Shown here: positions 8,353 to 17,546 of the stretch, one piece after another
How positions within the stretch are numbered: the stretch's first letter is position 1
How the letters are laid out: the number at the start of each line of letters is the position of its first letter
Assembly: GCA_028692275.1 (NCBI GenBank)
Contig: JAQUXR010000011.1
Location: forward strand, 6,149-70,148
Direction of reading: 5' to 3'
Origin: Frisingicoccus sp009929615
GTDB lineage: Bacteria > Bacillota > Clostridia > Lachnospirales > Lachnospiraceae
DNA length: 64,000 nt
Program-made: the position numbers and the translations under genes
Notes under the pieces: model-generated
The model's database searches: none
The model's input: only the letters and a program-made list of their open reading frames with translations
Told to the model about the DNA's origin: nothing

Positions 8353-8389
8353 AAAAACCAGAAGGTCATATGACCTTCTGGTTTTTTCT
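8353..8389. terminator. Bidirectional intrinsic terminator
   Basis: A perfect palindrome (8353-8369 with 8370-8386) carries A-runs and T-runs at its ends. It lies between the convergent SPFH operon and gdhA and can serve both. Confidence 0.92.
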
Positions 8390-8402
8390 ATTAAAGAGTT
8401 GT

Positions 8403-9734
8403 TTAGCAGATACCCTGTGCAAGCATTGCATCAGCAACTTTTTTGAATCCGGCAATATTAGCACCGGCAACAAAATCATCTTCAACACCATAAGCTTTGG
8501 CAGCATCATCAATGTTGTGGAAAATATTTACCATAATCTCGCGAAGCTTTTCGTCAACTTCTTCGAAGGACCAGGAAAGACGGCTGCTGTTCTGACACAT
8601 CTCAAGTGCGGAAGTAGCAACACCACCTGCATTGGAAGCTTTACCTGGAACAAAGTAAACTTTGTTCTTCTGTAAATATTCTGTAGCTTCAAGTGTTGTA
8701 GGCATATTAGCTCCTTCAGCAACAACTTTACAGCCGTTAGCTGTGAGCTGCTTAGCATCTTCCTGATGAAGTTCATTCTGAGTTGCACATGGAAGTGCAA
8801 TATCACAAGGAATGCTCCATACGCCAGTACCTTCATGATATACAGCATTTGTATGTGTTTCCACATATTCTTTAATACGTCCGCGTTTAACTTCTTTAAT
8901 TTCTTTAACAAGTTCAACATCTACACCGTTTTCGTCATAAATCCAGCCGTTGGAATCGCTGAAAGTAAGAACTTTAGCACCAAGCTGAATAGCTTTTTCA
9001 GCAGCATAGATGGCAACATTACCGGAACCGGAAATAACAACACGTTTTCCGGTCATTGTATCACCTTTGCATTTTAATAACTCATCTACAAGATAAACAA
9101 GGCCATAACCGGTAGCCTCTGTACGAGCTAAAGAACCGCCAAAGGATAATCCTTTTCCTGTAAGAACACCTTCGGAGAGGTTGCGAATACGTTTATACTG
9201 TCCGTAGAGGAAACCGATTTCACGTCCACCAACACCGATATCACCAGCAGGAACATCTGTGTCTGCACCAATATGTCTGCATAACTCTGTCATAAAGCTC
9301 TGGCAGAATGCCATAACTTCACGGTCGGATTTGCCTTTAGGATCAAAATCAGAACCACCTTTGCCGCCGCCGATAGGAAGACCGGTCAAAGAGTTTTTGA
9401 AAATCTGTTCAAAACCAAGGAATTTGATAATGCTTAAGTTTACAGATGGATGGAAACGAAGACCACCCTTATAAGGTCCGATGGCACTGTTAAACTGTAC
9501 ACGATATCCCCTGTTAACCTGTACGTTTCCTGCATCATCTACCCATGGAACACGGAACATAACTGTACGTTCAGGTTCTACAAGACGCTCAAGAAGAGCA
9601 ACTTTCTGATACTTGTCGTCACTATCTACAACCAGTTTTAAAGAGTTCATAACCTCTGTAACTGCCTGGATAAATTCTGATTGATGTGGATTTCTTTTGA
9701 TAACGTTTTCAATAATGCTGTCTGTATAAGACAT
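8403..9734 (-). CDS. gdhA: NADP-type glutamate dehydrogenase
   Basis: A 443-residue hexameric-type glutamate dehydrogenase, which interconverts 2-oxoglutarate plus ammonium and glutamate. The N-terminal domain has the substrate block GGLRFHPSVNLSIIKFLGFEQ and the lysine-containing GGGKGGSDFDPKGKS; the Rossmann domain has VVISGSGNVAIYAAE. Length and motifs match the S50-I small GDH subunit group. The start has AAAGGAGGG upstream on the minus strand. It stands alone, with its own promoter and a shared terminator, and it complements the glutamine synthetase system elsewhere in the window. Confidence 0.96.
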   Translation of the reverse strand: MSYTDSIIENVIKRNPHQSEFIQAVTEVMNSLKLVVDSDDKYQKVALLERLVEPERTVMFRVPWVDDAGNVQVNRGYRVQFNSAIGPYKGGLRFHPSVNLSIIKFLGFEQIFKNSLTGLPIGGGKGGSDFDPKGKSDREVMAFCQSFMTELCRHIGADTDVPAGDIGVGGREIGFLYGQYKRIRNLSEGVLTGKGLSFGGSLARTEATGYGLVYLVDELLKCKGDTMTGKRVVISGSGNVAIYAAEKAIQLGAKVLTFSDSNGWIYDENGVDVELVKEIKEVKRGRIKEYVETHTNAVYHEGTGVWSIPCDIALPCATQNELHQEDAKQLTANGCKVVAEGANMPTTLEATEYLQKNKVYFVPGKASNAGGVATSALEMCQNSSRLSWSFEEVDEKLREIMVNIFHNIDDAAKAYGVEDDFVAGANIAGFKKVADAMLAQGIC

Positions 9735-9772
9735 ATAGTTCCCTCCTTTAAAATCGCATGAAAGTTAGTTCA

Positions 9773-9817
9773 CATGCACTTGCATGCAATTATATTATAG
9801 TTTTTTTGGAAATTCAA
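9773..9817 (-). promoter_or_regulatory. gdhA promoter and 5' inverted repeat
   Basis: Read on the minus strand, TTGAAT (9812-9817) and TATAAT (9789-9794) are spaced by 17 bases. Just downstream, at the predicted transcript start, CATGCA and TGCATG (9773-9778 and 9781-9786) form an inverted repeat with a 2-base gap. It may be an operator or a small 5' hairpin. Confidence 0.65.
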
Positions 9818-10127
9818 TACTTTAATTGGATAAAATTGAAAAAAATGTAAAAAGATGTATTAAATAGTACACTGCGTAGTAGGACGTATTGAAAAGTCGA
9901 AATTTGCGAAATATTTAGCTTTATTAATTGATATTTTAGTGTATAATAAAGAATATCTATGAGTGTCTGTCTGCTCGGTTTCCCAAGAAGTAAAGAATTT
10001 TATCTTGTCCTGCGAAGCATGTCGGGCATATCGTATGATAAATAGCGTTTGAAAAAACATCAGGAATTATACAGAAAAATTATTATACAAAAGATTATTA
10101 TATAGTAAGTAATGAAGGAGGGTATTC
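9818..10127 (+). other. Intergenic region before rho, including a long rho leader
   Basis: This gap holds no convincing gene; the small minus-strand frame in it has no ribosome binding site or recognisable product. A TATAAT with a poor -35 lies near 9943-9948. It would give a leader of about 170 bases before rho. Rho is known to control its own leader in other bacteria, and the length fits that, but I see no clear terminator hairpin here. Confidence 0.4.
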
Positions 10128-11522
10128 ATGAGTGAAAAATATGCGACTTTGTCCCTAGTTCAGTTAAAAGAGCTGGCAAAATCCCAGGGAGTAAAGAATG
10201 TATCAGCGATGCGGAAGGCTGAACTGGTTCAGATTATGGGTGAGCTGGAGGAAAAATATAATCGCGAGAAGTCGCTGACAGAATCAGGAACAGAATCAGC
10301 TTCGGAACCTAAGGCAAAAGAACGAAATGAGAAGCGGGAAGAACCTGAAAAGAGTGGGACAGATGAACATATGGACAGCTCCTTGGAAACCTTGGACAGC
10401 GGTCAGCTGGCACATGGAATTTTGGAAGTCATGATGGATGGTTACGGGTTTATACGATGCGAGAATTATCTTCCGGGTCCTAATGATGTTTATGTTTCGC
10501 CGGCTCAGATACGTCGTTTTAATATGAAAACAGGAGATATTATTGAGGGAAACATTCGGGTTAAGACCCAGAATGAAAAGTTCAGTGCCTTATTATATGT
10601 CAAGTCAGTGAATAACCTTCATCCGGCAGAAGCCACACGTCGAAAGAATTTTGAAGATATGACGCCGATTTTCCCGGATGACAGGATTCGTCTGGAAACA
10701 GTGCGGGCCAGTCTGCCGATGCGTATTATGGATTTGGTATCGCCTATTGGCAAGGGGCAGCGTGGTATGATTGTATCACCTCCGAAAACAGGTAAGACAA
10801 CTTTGTTAAAGCAGATTGCTAAAGCAGTTACCCAGAATCACCCAGATATGAATATGATTATTCTTCTCATTGATGAACGACCGGAAGAAGTGACGGATAT
10901 TAAGGAATCAATTATTGGAGATAACGTTGAGGTTATTTATTCAACCTTTGATGAACTTCCGGAACATCATAAGCGAGTATCTGAGATGGTTCTTGAACGG
11001 GCGAAACGGTTGGTAGAACATAAGAAGGATGTTATTATCCTTCTGGACAGTATCACACGTCTGGCCAGGGCTTATAACTTGACGGTTCCGCCAAGTGGAC
11101 GAACCTTATCCGGTGGTTTGGACCCGGCGGCCTTACATATGCCAAAGAAATTTTTTGGCGCAGCCCGGAATATGAGGGAAGGCGGCAGCTTGACCGTGCT
11201 GGCTACAGCATTAGTAGAAACTGGAAGTAAGATGGATGATGTGGTTTTTGAAGAGTTTAAGGGCACCGGTAATATGGAACTGGTTCTTGACAGGAAACTT
11301 TCAGAGAAGCGGATTTTCCCTGCGGTGGATATCAGTCGTTCGGGAACCCGGCGTGAAGAACTCTTGCTTTCCAAGGAAGAACTGGAAGCATCCTATGCAA
11401 TGCGCAAAGCATTGAACGGCATGAAGTCGGATGAGGCATTGGAGCGGATTCTTGACATGTTTATGCATACAGAAGATAACAAAGCATTTGTTGCTATGAT
11501 GAGACGAACAAAAATTTTCTGA
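10128..11522 (+). CDS. rho: Transcription termination factor Rho
   Basis: A 464-residue Rho. It has an N-terminal Rho_N helical domain (about 5-40), a charged low-complexity insert (about 45-90), a cold-shock-like primary RNA-binding domain with GYGFIR (about 95-165), and the RecA-like ATPase with Walker A PPKTGKTT (about 218-225), LLIDERPEEVTD and the Q/R-loop regions. It forms a ring hexamer that releases RNA polymerase at Rho-dependent sites. The start follows AAGGAGGG. The charged insert between Rho_N and the RNA-binding domain is common in Firmicutes and Actinobacteria. Confidence 0.97.
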   Translation: MSEKYATLSLVQLKELAKSQGVKNVSAMRKAELVQIMGELEEKYNREKSLTESGTESASEPKAKERNEKREEPEKSGTDEHMDSSLETLDSGQLAHGILEVMMDGYGFIRCENYLPGPNDVYVSPAQIRRFNMKTGDIIEGNIRVKTQNEKFSALLYVKSVNNLHPAEATRRKNFEDMTPIFPDDRIRLETVRASLPMRIMDLVSPIGKGQRGMIVSPPKTGKTTLLKQIAKAVTQNHPDMNMIILLIDERPEEVTDIKESIIGDNVEVIYSTFDELPEHHKRVSEMVLERAKRLVEHKKDVIILLDSITRLARAYNLTVPPSGRTLSGGLDPAALHMPKKFFGAARNMREGGSLTVLATALVETGSKMDDVVFEEFKGTGNMELVLDRKLSEKRIFPAVDISRSGTRREELLLSKEELEASYAMRKALNGMKSDEALERILDMFMHTEDNKAFVAMMRRTKIF

Positions 11523-11550
11523 TATGATAAAAGAATGCGGGGGAATGTGA

Positions 11551-11907
11551 ATGCTGGATAAACATGATCTGGAGATGATCGAGAAGATTGTTGAAAAGGT
11601 TATAGAAGAGAAAGACCTCTCTTCGAGAGCAGATATGGAAGAGATACGTATATCGTTAAAAACGGATATCGAAGAAGTTAAAACAGCAGTTAAAGAAAAT
11701 AAGGACAGCATTGAAGAACTTCAGATGACGATTGAAAATGATGTTTATAAAAGAATCAGCATTATCGCTGAGGGACATCTGGATTTAAGTCGAAAACTGG
11801 ATGATGCATTAAAAGTAGAGAATGAAAAAGAAATTTTGCTTTTGCGGGTGACGGGACTTGAGAATGACATGCGATGGGTGAAAAAACGTCTTGAAGAAAT
11901 TGCCTGA
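11551..11907 (+). CDS. Small coiled-coil protein of unknown function
   Basis: A 118-residue, highly charged protein rich in E and K. Heptad-like patterns run through most of its length (for example LEMIEKIVEKVIEEK and LKTDIEEVKTAVKEN), with no membrane segment or signal peptide. I do not recognise a family. The start has GGGGGAA upstream. It follows rho by 28 bases and is likely co-transcribed. Confidence 0.65.
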   Translation: MLDKHDLEMIEKIVEKVIEEKDLSSRADMEEIRISLKTDIEEVKTAVKENKDSIEELQMTIENDVYKRISIIAEGHLDLSRKLDDALKVENEKEILLLRVTGLENDMRWVKKRLEEIA

Positions 11908-11940
11908 TAGAAAAGTAAATATAATTTTTACAAAAAAGTC

Positions 11941-11969
11941 TTGAAAGCTGTAGGGAAGCATGCTATAAT
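11941..11969 (+). promoter_or_regulatory. rpmE promoter
   Basis: TTGAAA (11941-11946) and TATAAT (11964-11969) are spaced by 17 bases. The leader to the rpmE start is about 80 bases. Confidence 0.82.
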
Positions 11970-12054
11970 GAAAAAGCTGTTTTTATGAAGAACACGTAGT
12001 AAACAAAATTGACTCATCAGTTTATAATAAGAAAGTTTTAGTGAGGTGAAAAAC

Positions 12055-12261
12055 ATGAGAGAAGGAATTCATCCAAAATATTATCAGGCAAAAGTTACTT
12101 GCAACTGCGGTAACGAATTTGTAACTGGTTCAACAAAACCGGAAATCCACGTAGAAATTTGTTCTAAATGCCATTCTTTCTACACAGGCCAGCAGAAAGC
12201 TATCTCAGCTCGTGGTCGTATTGATAAATTCAATCGTAGATATGGTATTACTCAGGAATAG
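12055..12261 (+). CDS. rpmE: Ribosomal protein L31, zinc-binding (C+) form
   Basis: A 68-residue L31 of the large ribosomal subunit. The cysteines C16, C18, C36 and C39 form the CxC...CxxC zinc site, so this is the zinc-containing paralogue rather than the zinc-free form. GRIDKFNRRYG is the conserved C-terminal block. The ATG at 12055 has GAGGTG upstream. Confidence 0.97.
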   Translation: MREGIHPKYYQAKVTCNCGNEFVTGSTKPEIHVEICSKCHSFYTGQQKAISARGRIDKFNRRYGITQE

Positions 12262-12278
12262 CAGGAATGTTACAGGTA

Positions 12279-12313
12279 AGGTTGAGGTTTTTATAAAATC
12301 TCAACCTATTTTT
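12279..12313 (+). terminator. Intrinsic terminator after rpmE
   Basis: AGGTTGAG (12279-12286) pairs with CTCAACCT (12300-12307), extended inward by T/A pairs, and is followed by ATTTTT. The DUF1385 gene starts 20 bases further on, so that gene may rely on read-through. Confidence 0.82.
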
Positions 12314-12332
12314 CTATTATAGAGGAGAACAT

Positions 12333-13253
12333 ATGAAATATGCAAATATAGGCGGTCAGGCTGTCATGGAGGGCGTTATGATGCGCCATAAAGACAAGTA
12401 TGCAGTGGCCGTACGAAAATCCAATCATGAGATTGAGATAAAAACCGATAAGCATATCAGCTATGGTGCAAAGTATCATGTTTCGGGTATTCCTGTGCTG
12501 CGGGGTGTATTTGCTTTTGTGGACTCACTGGTTCTTGGAATGACGACATTGACCTGGTCTGCTTCTTTTTTTGACGAAGAAGAGGACGAGAAAGTATCCA
12601 AAGAAAAAAAGGAAACATCAGATAAGATATTTATGGGAGTAACCGTTGCTTTTTCACTGGCATTATCGATTGCTCTATTTATGATTCTACCTTTTTTTAT
12701 TTCAAATATATTTCGCAAAGTCACTGATTCAAGCTTGATGCTTGGTGTTATTGAAGGTCTGATGCGTGTCCTTATATTTGTAGGTTATATTCTGACCATA
12801 TCACGTATGAAAGACATACAGCGGCTTTTCATGTATCATGGGGCCGAACATAAGACCATTAATTGCATTGAACATGGAGAAGAACTCACACCGGAGAATG
12901 CGGCGAAGTATTCACGTTTTCATAAACGATGTGGTACCAGCTTTTTATTTATCGTTATGTTTGTAAGTATTCTCTTTTTTCTGGTCTTTTTTCAAATATT
13001 TCCTATAAAGAGTATGATTTTAAAAGTTATTTGCAGAATACTGCTTGTCCCTGTTATTGCAGGGGTATCCTATGAAATTATACAATGGGCAGGTTGGCAT
13101 GATTCAGGCCTTGTAAGTATTGTGAGCAAGCCAGGGTTCTGGATGCAGAAATTTACAACCAAAGAGCCGGATGCTGAGATGTTGGAAGTAGCCATTGCAT
13201 CCATTGAAGCGATATATGACTGGCGTGAGTTTCAGAAGGAATTAAAAGAGTGA
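12333..13253 (+). CDS. DUF1385 (YqhQ-like) integral membrane protein
   Basis: A 306-residue membrane protein. The N-terminus GGQAVMEGVMMR and the block YHGAEHKTINCIEHGEELT are signatures of DUF1385. Predicted membrane helices lie near residues 107-131, 139-158, 203-224 and 230-250. A role in metal or thiol chemistry is often suggested because of the conserved His and Cys, but no activity is proven. It lies between rpmE and prmC-prfA, the usual place for this gene in Firmicutes, and overlaps prmC by 4 bases. Confidence 0.88.
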   Translation: MKYANIGGQAVMEGVMMRHKDKYAVAVRKSNHEIEIKTDKHISYGAKYHVSGIPVLRGVFAFVDSLVLGMTTLTWSASFFDEEEDEKVSKEKKETSDKIFMGVTVAFSLALSIALFMILPFFISNIFRKVTDSSLMLGVIEGLMRVLIFVGYILTISRMKDIQRLFMYHGAEHKTINCIEHGEELTPENAAKYSRFHKRCGTSFLFIVMFVSILFFLVFFQIFPIKSMILKVICRILLVPVIAGVSYEIIQWAGWHDSGLVSIVSKPGFWMQKFTTKEPDAEMLEVAIASIEAIYDWREFQKELKE

Positions 13254-14113
13254 AAACACTAAGACAGTTAATGAAGGATGGGGAAGCCCGTCTGTTAGAA
13301 AATGAAATAGAAAATAGTACTATGGAAGCCCGGCTTCTGTTAGAATATATATGTGATTTAAATTGGTCCCAGTATTTGCTTCAGGCGGATACAGAGGCGG
13401 ACCCACAGGAACAGCGGCGGTATGAAGAGGCGGTAGAACGTCGCTGCAGCCATTATCCCCTTCAATACATTCTGGGGACAGTTGGTTTCATGGATTATGA
13501 ATTTATGGTCAATGAATCTGTGCTGATTCCGAGACAGGACACAGAAGTACTGGTGGAAACTGTTTTGAATCAGGCGGATATTTCCGGAGGAAGTGTGCTG
13601 GATATGTGCACAGGCTCGGGCTGTATTTTAATCAGTCTGATGGCCATGGGACATTATAAATCCGGAACAGGTGTAGATTTATCTGAAGAAGCCCTTCGGG
13701 TTGCCCGGATGAATGGCATATTCAATCGGATACATTGGATGAAGGATGGTCGTTCGGAAGATGATTTGACCTGGATTCAAAGTGATTTATTTTGCGAAGT
13801 GGATGGGCAGTATGATGTTATTGTGTCAAATCCACCCTATATTCCAGCGGATGTCATAGAAACACTTATGCCGGAGGTACGGGATTACGAACCTCGAATG
13901 GCACTAGAAGGTGCTGATGAAGGACTGGAATTTTATAAAAAGATTACACAGGCAGCAGAAACCTATTTAAAGCCTTCGGGCTGGCTGTTTTTTGAAATTG
14001 GTGCGGAGCAGGGAAAAGCTGTTTCGGAGCTTATGGAAAAAGAAGGATTCAAGGAGATACGTACGGTCAGAGATTTGGCCGGATTAGACCGTGTGGTCTA
14101 TGGAAGAAGATAG
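13250..14113 (+). CDS. prmC: Peptide chain release factor N5-glutamine methyltransferase
   Basis: A 287-residue SAM-dependent methyltransferase that modifies the glutamine of the GGQ motif in release factors. The N-terminal helical substrate-recognition domain is followed by a Rossmann domain with VLDMCTGSGCILISL (SAM binding) and the catalytic NPPY in VSNPPYIP. The start is GTG, overlapping the upstream stop codon as GTGA. Its substrate RF1 is encoded 20 bases downstream. Confidence 0.94.
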   Translation: MKTLRQLMKDGEARLLENEIENSTMEARLLLEYICDLNWSQYLLQADTEADPQEQRRYEEAVERRCSHYPLQYILGTVGFMDYEFMVNESVLIPRQDTEVLVETVLNQADISGGSVLDMCTGSGCILISLMAMGHYKSGTGVDLSEEALRVARMNGIFNRIHWMKDGRSEDDLTWIQSDLFCEVDGQYDVIVSNPPYIPADVIETLMPEVRDYEPRMALEGADEGLEFYKKITQAAETYLKPSGWLFFEIGAEQGKAVSELMEKEGFKEIRTVRDLAGLDRVVYGRR

Positions 14114-14133
14114 AATTTATTGGAGGAAAAAAT

Positions 14134-15210
14134 ATGTTTGACAGATTAGAGGATATTTTAATCAGGTATCAGCAGGTAATGGAAGAGCTTAATGACCCTG
14201 ATGTTGTTAATGACCAGGCGCGATTCCGTAAACTGATGAAAGAGCAGAATGACCTGGCTCCAATCGTGGAAAAATATACGGAATATAAAGGGGAAAAGCA
14301 GAATGTCGAAGACAGTCTGGAACTCCTGGACATGGAAAGCGATGAAGAGATGCGTGAAATGGCCAAAGAAGAGATGAATGAATCTAAAAAACGCATTGGT
14401 GAAATCGAGCAGGAATTGAAAGTACTCTTGATTCCGAAAGACCCTATGGATGAAAAGAACGTTATTGTTGAAATCCGAGGCGGAGCCGGTGGTGATGAAG
14501 CCGCCCTTTTTGCGGCAGAACTTTATAGAATGTATGCAAAATATGCGGAGAAACAGCATTGGAAAGTTGAGATGATGAGTCTTAATGAAAATGGACTCGG
14601 TGGATTTAAAGAAGCTGTGTTTATGATTTCCGGAAATGGTGTTTATTCACGATTGAAGTTTGAAAGTGGTGTACATCGCGTTCAGCGAGTGCCTGAGACA
14701 GAGTCCGGCGGCCGTATTCATACATCAACAGTTACGGTGGCTATTATGCCGGAAGCGGAAGAAGTGGATGTACAGCTGGATATGAATGACGTACGTATTG
14801 ACGTATTCCGTGCGTCTGGAAATGGTGGTCAGTGTGTCAATACGACGGATTCTGCGGTACGTATTACCCATATTCCGACAGGTATTGTTATTTCCTGTCA
14901 GGATGAAAAATCTCAGTTAAAGAATAAGGATAAAGGTTTGAAAGTGCTTCGTTCCAGACTTTATGATTTAGAGCTGGAAAAGAAACAGAAAGAAGAAGCA
15001 GCAAACCGTAAAAACCAGGTAGGTACAGGAGATCGTTCAGAGAAGATTCGTACTTATAATTTCCCTCAAGGACGCTGTACAGACCATCGTATTAAATTAA
15101 CATTACATCATCTGGACGACATTTTAAATGGTGATTTGGATGAAGTTCTTGACAGCTTGATTGCTGCGGACCAGGCAGCAAAACTCAGCAACATGGAGGA
15201 AGAAGGTTAA
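14134..15210 (+). CDS. prfA: Peptide chain release factor 1
   Basis: A 358-residue class I release factor for UAA and UAG. The GGQ catalytic motif is at residues 231-233, and the stop-codon recognition tripeptide is PET in QRVPETESGGRIHTS, which assigns it to RF1 rather than RF2. Length is normal. The start has GGAGG upstream. It is in an operon with its methyltransferase. Confidence 0.97.
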   Translation: MFDRLEDILIRYQQVMEELNDPDVVNDQARFRKLMKEQNDLAPIVEKYTEYKGEKQNVEDSLELLDMESDEEMREMAKEEMNESKKRIGEIEQELKVLLIPKDPMDEKNVIVEIRGGAGGDEAALFAAELYRMYAKYAEKQHWKVEMMSLNENGLGGFKEAVFMISGNGVYSRLKFESGVHRVQRVPETESGGRIHTSTVTVAIMPEAEEVDVQLDMNDVRIDVFRASGNGGQCVNTTDSAVRITHIPTGIVISCQDEKSQLKNKDKGLKVLRSRLYDLELEKKQKEEAANRKNQVGTGDRSEKIRTYNFPQGRCTDHRIKLTLHHLDDILNGDLDEVLDSLIAADQAAKLSNMEEEG

Positions 15211-15213
15211 AAA

Positions 15214-16401
15214 ATGGTATCAAAAAGCATGGAACAGTTGGTTAAAGGTAATTCAGTCATTCGTGCCCTTTTTGAAGAAGGCAAAGAAATGGCTGCAAAA
15301 GTCGGTGCAGAGAATGTCTATGACTTCAGTCTGGGCAATCCAAGTGTACCTGCACCTAAAGCAGTCCGCACATCTATGAAACGAATTTTAGATGAGGATA
15401 ATTCTCTCTATGTTCATGGTTATATGAGCAATGAGGGCTATGAAGAAGTCCGGGAAGCGGTAGCGGCGTCTTTAAATAAAAGATTTGGGACATCCTTTGC
15501 TATGAGTGGAATTCTTATGACTGTTGGTGCGGCAGGAGGATTAAACGTAGTCCTTCGAACACTGCTTGACCCGGGAGACGAAGTTATCTGTTTTGCACCT
15601 TTTTTTGGTGAATATAGAAATTATGTCTCAAATTATCAGGGCAGCCTGGTTGTTATACCTCCCGATACAGATACTTTCCAATTAAACCTTTCCATGTTGG
15701 ATGAACATATTAATGAACGAACAAAAGCCATAATCATAAATAACCCAAACAATCCGACAGGCGTTATTTATTCCGGAGAGACTCTGGATAAGCTGGAAGC
15801 CGTTTTAAAAGCGGCGGAGGCAAGAATTGGACATTCGATTTATGTTATTTCCGATGAACCTTACCGGGAACTGGTCTATGATGGAGCTGTTGTACCATTT
15901 ATGACAAAACATATAAGAAATACAATTATCTGCTATTCTTTCAGTAAATCATTATCTCTTCCGGGGGAAAGAATCGGCTATCTAGCCGTACCTGAGGAAG
16001 TGGATGATTATGCCGGACTTGTTCAGGGTATGGCCATTGCAAACCGTGTTTTGGGTTTCGTCAATGCACCATCTCTCCAACAGCTGATGATTAAAGATTG
16101 TCTGGAAGAGCAGACGGATGTTGGGGCCTATGATAAAAACCGGAAATTCTTATATACATCTTTAAAAGATATGGGCTTTGAATGTGTGAAGCCGGAAGGC
16201 GCCTTTTATCTTTTTGTAAAATCACCGGTAGAAGATGAGAAAATCTTCGTTGCGGAAGCTAAGAAGCATCATTTACTTCTTGTTCCGGCATCCAGCTTCG
16301 GCTGTCCCGGATATGTACGCATTGCCTATTGTGTATCCTATGATATGATTGAACGTTCTATGCCGGCCTTCAAAGCTCTGGCAGAGACTTACTTTGGATA
16401 A
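15214..16401 (+). CDS. PLP-dependent class I/II aminotransferase
   Basis: A 395-residue fold-type I aminotransferase. The conserved blocks are NNPNNPTG, ISDEPYRELVYDG and the PLP lysine in SFSKSLSLPGERIGY. It belongs to the aspartate aminotransferase-like group; I cannot fix the substrate. The start is 3 bases after prfA and the gene is 21 bases before hisC, so the two aminotransferases share a transcript. Confidence 0.85.
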   Translation: MVSKSMEQLVKGNSVIRALFEEGKEMAAKVGAENVYDFSLGNPSVPAPKAVRTSMKRILDEDNSLYVHGYMSNEGYEEVREAVAASLNKRFGTSFAMSGILMTVGAAGGLNVVLRTLLDPGDEVICFAPFFGEYRNYVSNYQGSLVVIPPDTDTFQLNLSMLDEHINERTKAIIINNPNNPTGVIYSGETLDKLEAVLKAAEARIGHSIYVISDEPYRELVYDGAVVPFMTKHIRNTIICYSFSKSLSLPGERIGYLAVPEEVDDYAGLVQGMAIANRVLGFVNAPSLQQLMIKDCLEEQTDVGAYDKNRKFLYTSLKDMGFECVKPEGAFYLFVKSPVEDEKIFVAEAKKHHLLLVPASSFGCPGYVRIAYCVSYDMIERSMPAFKALAETYFG

Positions 16402-16422
16402 ATAAAGAAAGGGCGTGATACC

Positions 16423-17478
16423 ATGAGTTCATGGAGAGATTATGTACGGCGGGTGACACCTTATACACCGGGTGAGCAGCCAAATGAGCCAGAGATGATT
16501 AAGTTAAATACGAATGAAAATCCCTATCCTCCGGCACCGGGTGTTTTAAAACTGGCAGAACATATGGAGACAGACAAACTGCGTCTTTATCCAGACCCTA
16601 CATCGAATGTATTGACAAAGGCTTTATCCGAATTTTATGGGGTGGAGCAGAGTCAGGTATTTGTAGGCGTCGGTTCGGATGATGTACTTGCAATGGCTTT
16701 TCAGACCTTTTTCAATAGTGATAAGCCGGTGCTTTTTCCTGACATTACATATTCATTTTATCCTGTTTGGGCAGAAGCTTTTAAAATACCTTATGAAACC
16801 AAGGCTTTAGATGAGAATTTTCACATTCGAAAAGAAGATTATTATGGTGAAAACGGTGGTGTGATATTTCCAAATCCAAATGCACCAACTTCTGTTTTGG
16901 AAGGCTTGGCATTTATTAAAGACATTTTAGAACATAACCGGAACTCTCTGGTTATTGTTGATGAAGCATATATCGATTTTGGTGGAGAGTCAGCACTCTC
17001 CCTTGTGTCAGAGTATGATAATCTTCTGGTGGTACAGACATTTTCAAAGTCCCGTTCAATGGCTGGAATGCGAATCGGTTTTGCTATTGGCCAGCCGGAA
17101 CTTATTAAAGCATTAAATGATTTTAAATATTCATTTAATTCATATACGATGAATCAGACATCTCTCCTGCTTGGTGCAGAAGCGGTGAAGGACAGGGCGT
17201 ATTTCGAGGAGAGTATTGCTAAAATCATAAAAACCCGTACATGGGCAGCGGAAGAATTAAAAAAATTGGGCTTTGAATTTAATGAGCCATGGGCGAATTT
17301 TATTTTCGTCACTCATCCGAAGTATTCGGCAAAAAAATTGTTTGAAGCATTGAGGGAAGAAAAAATTTATGTGAGATATTTTAGTCTGCCTCGTATCGAT
17401 AACTATTTAAGAATAACGGTAGGGACGGATGAGGAGATGGAAAAACTGCTGCATTTCCTTAAAGAATATATGAAATAG
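16423..17478 (+). CDS. hisC: Histidinol-phosphate aminotransferase
   Basis: A 351-residue PLP enzyme. KLNTNENPYPP at the N-terminus, VDEAYIDFG, and the PLP lysine block TFSKSRSMAGMRIGF are typical of HisC, which converts histidinol phosphate and 2-oxoglutarate to imidazole acetol phosphate and glutamate. No other his gene is nearby, so a broader specificity (aromatic or threonine-phosphate related) is possible. It ends at a strong terminator. Confidence 0.85.
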   Translation: MSSWRDYVRRVTPYTPGEQPNEPEMIKLNTNENPYPPAPGVLKLAEHMETDKLRLYPDPTSNVLTKALSEFYGVEQSQVFVGVGSDDVLAMAFQTFFNSDKPVLFPDITYSFYPVWAEAFKIPYETKALDENFHIRKEDYYGENGGVIFPNPNAPTSVLEGLAFIKDILEHNRNSLVIVDEAYIDFGGESALSLVSEYDNLLVVQTFSKSRSMAGMRIGFAIGQPELIKALNDFKYSFNSYTMNQTSLLLGAEAVKDRAYFEESIAKIIKTRTWAAEELKKLGFEFNEPWANFIFVTHPKYSAKKLFEALREEKIYVRYFSLPRIDNYLRITVGTDEEMEKLLHFLKEYMK

Positions 17479-17485
17479 ATATATG

Positions 17486-17523
17486 AAAACCTCTCAATAG
17501 CGATAGTATTGGGAGGTTTTTTG
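17486..17523 (+). terminator. Intrinsic terminator after hisC
   Basis: A 14-bp stem with one G-T pair (17486-17499 with 17507-17520) closes GCGATAG and ends in TTTTTT. Confidence 0.93.
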
Positions 17524-17546
17524 TTGTTGGAGAAACGGAGTATTGT

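Noticed and set aside
9860..10060. Small minus-strand frame in the gap between gdhA and rho
   Set aside because: There is no ribosome binding site, no recognisable product, and the region looks like the rho leader.
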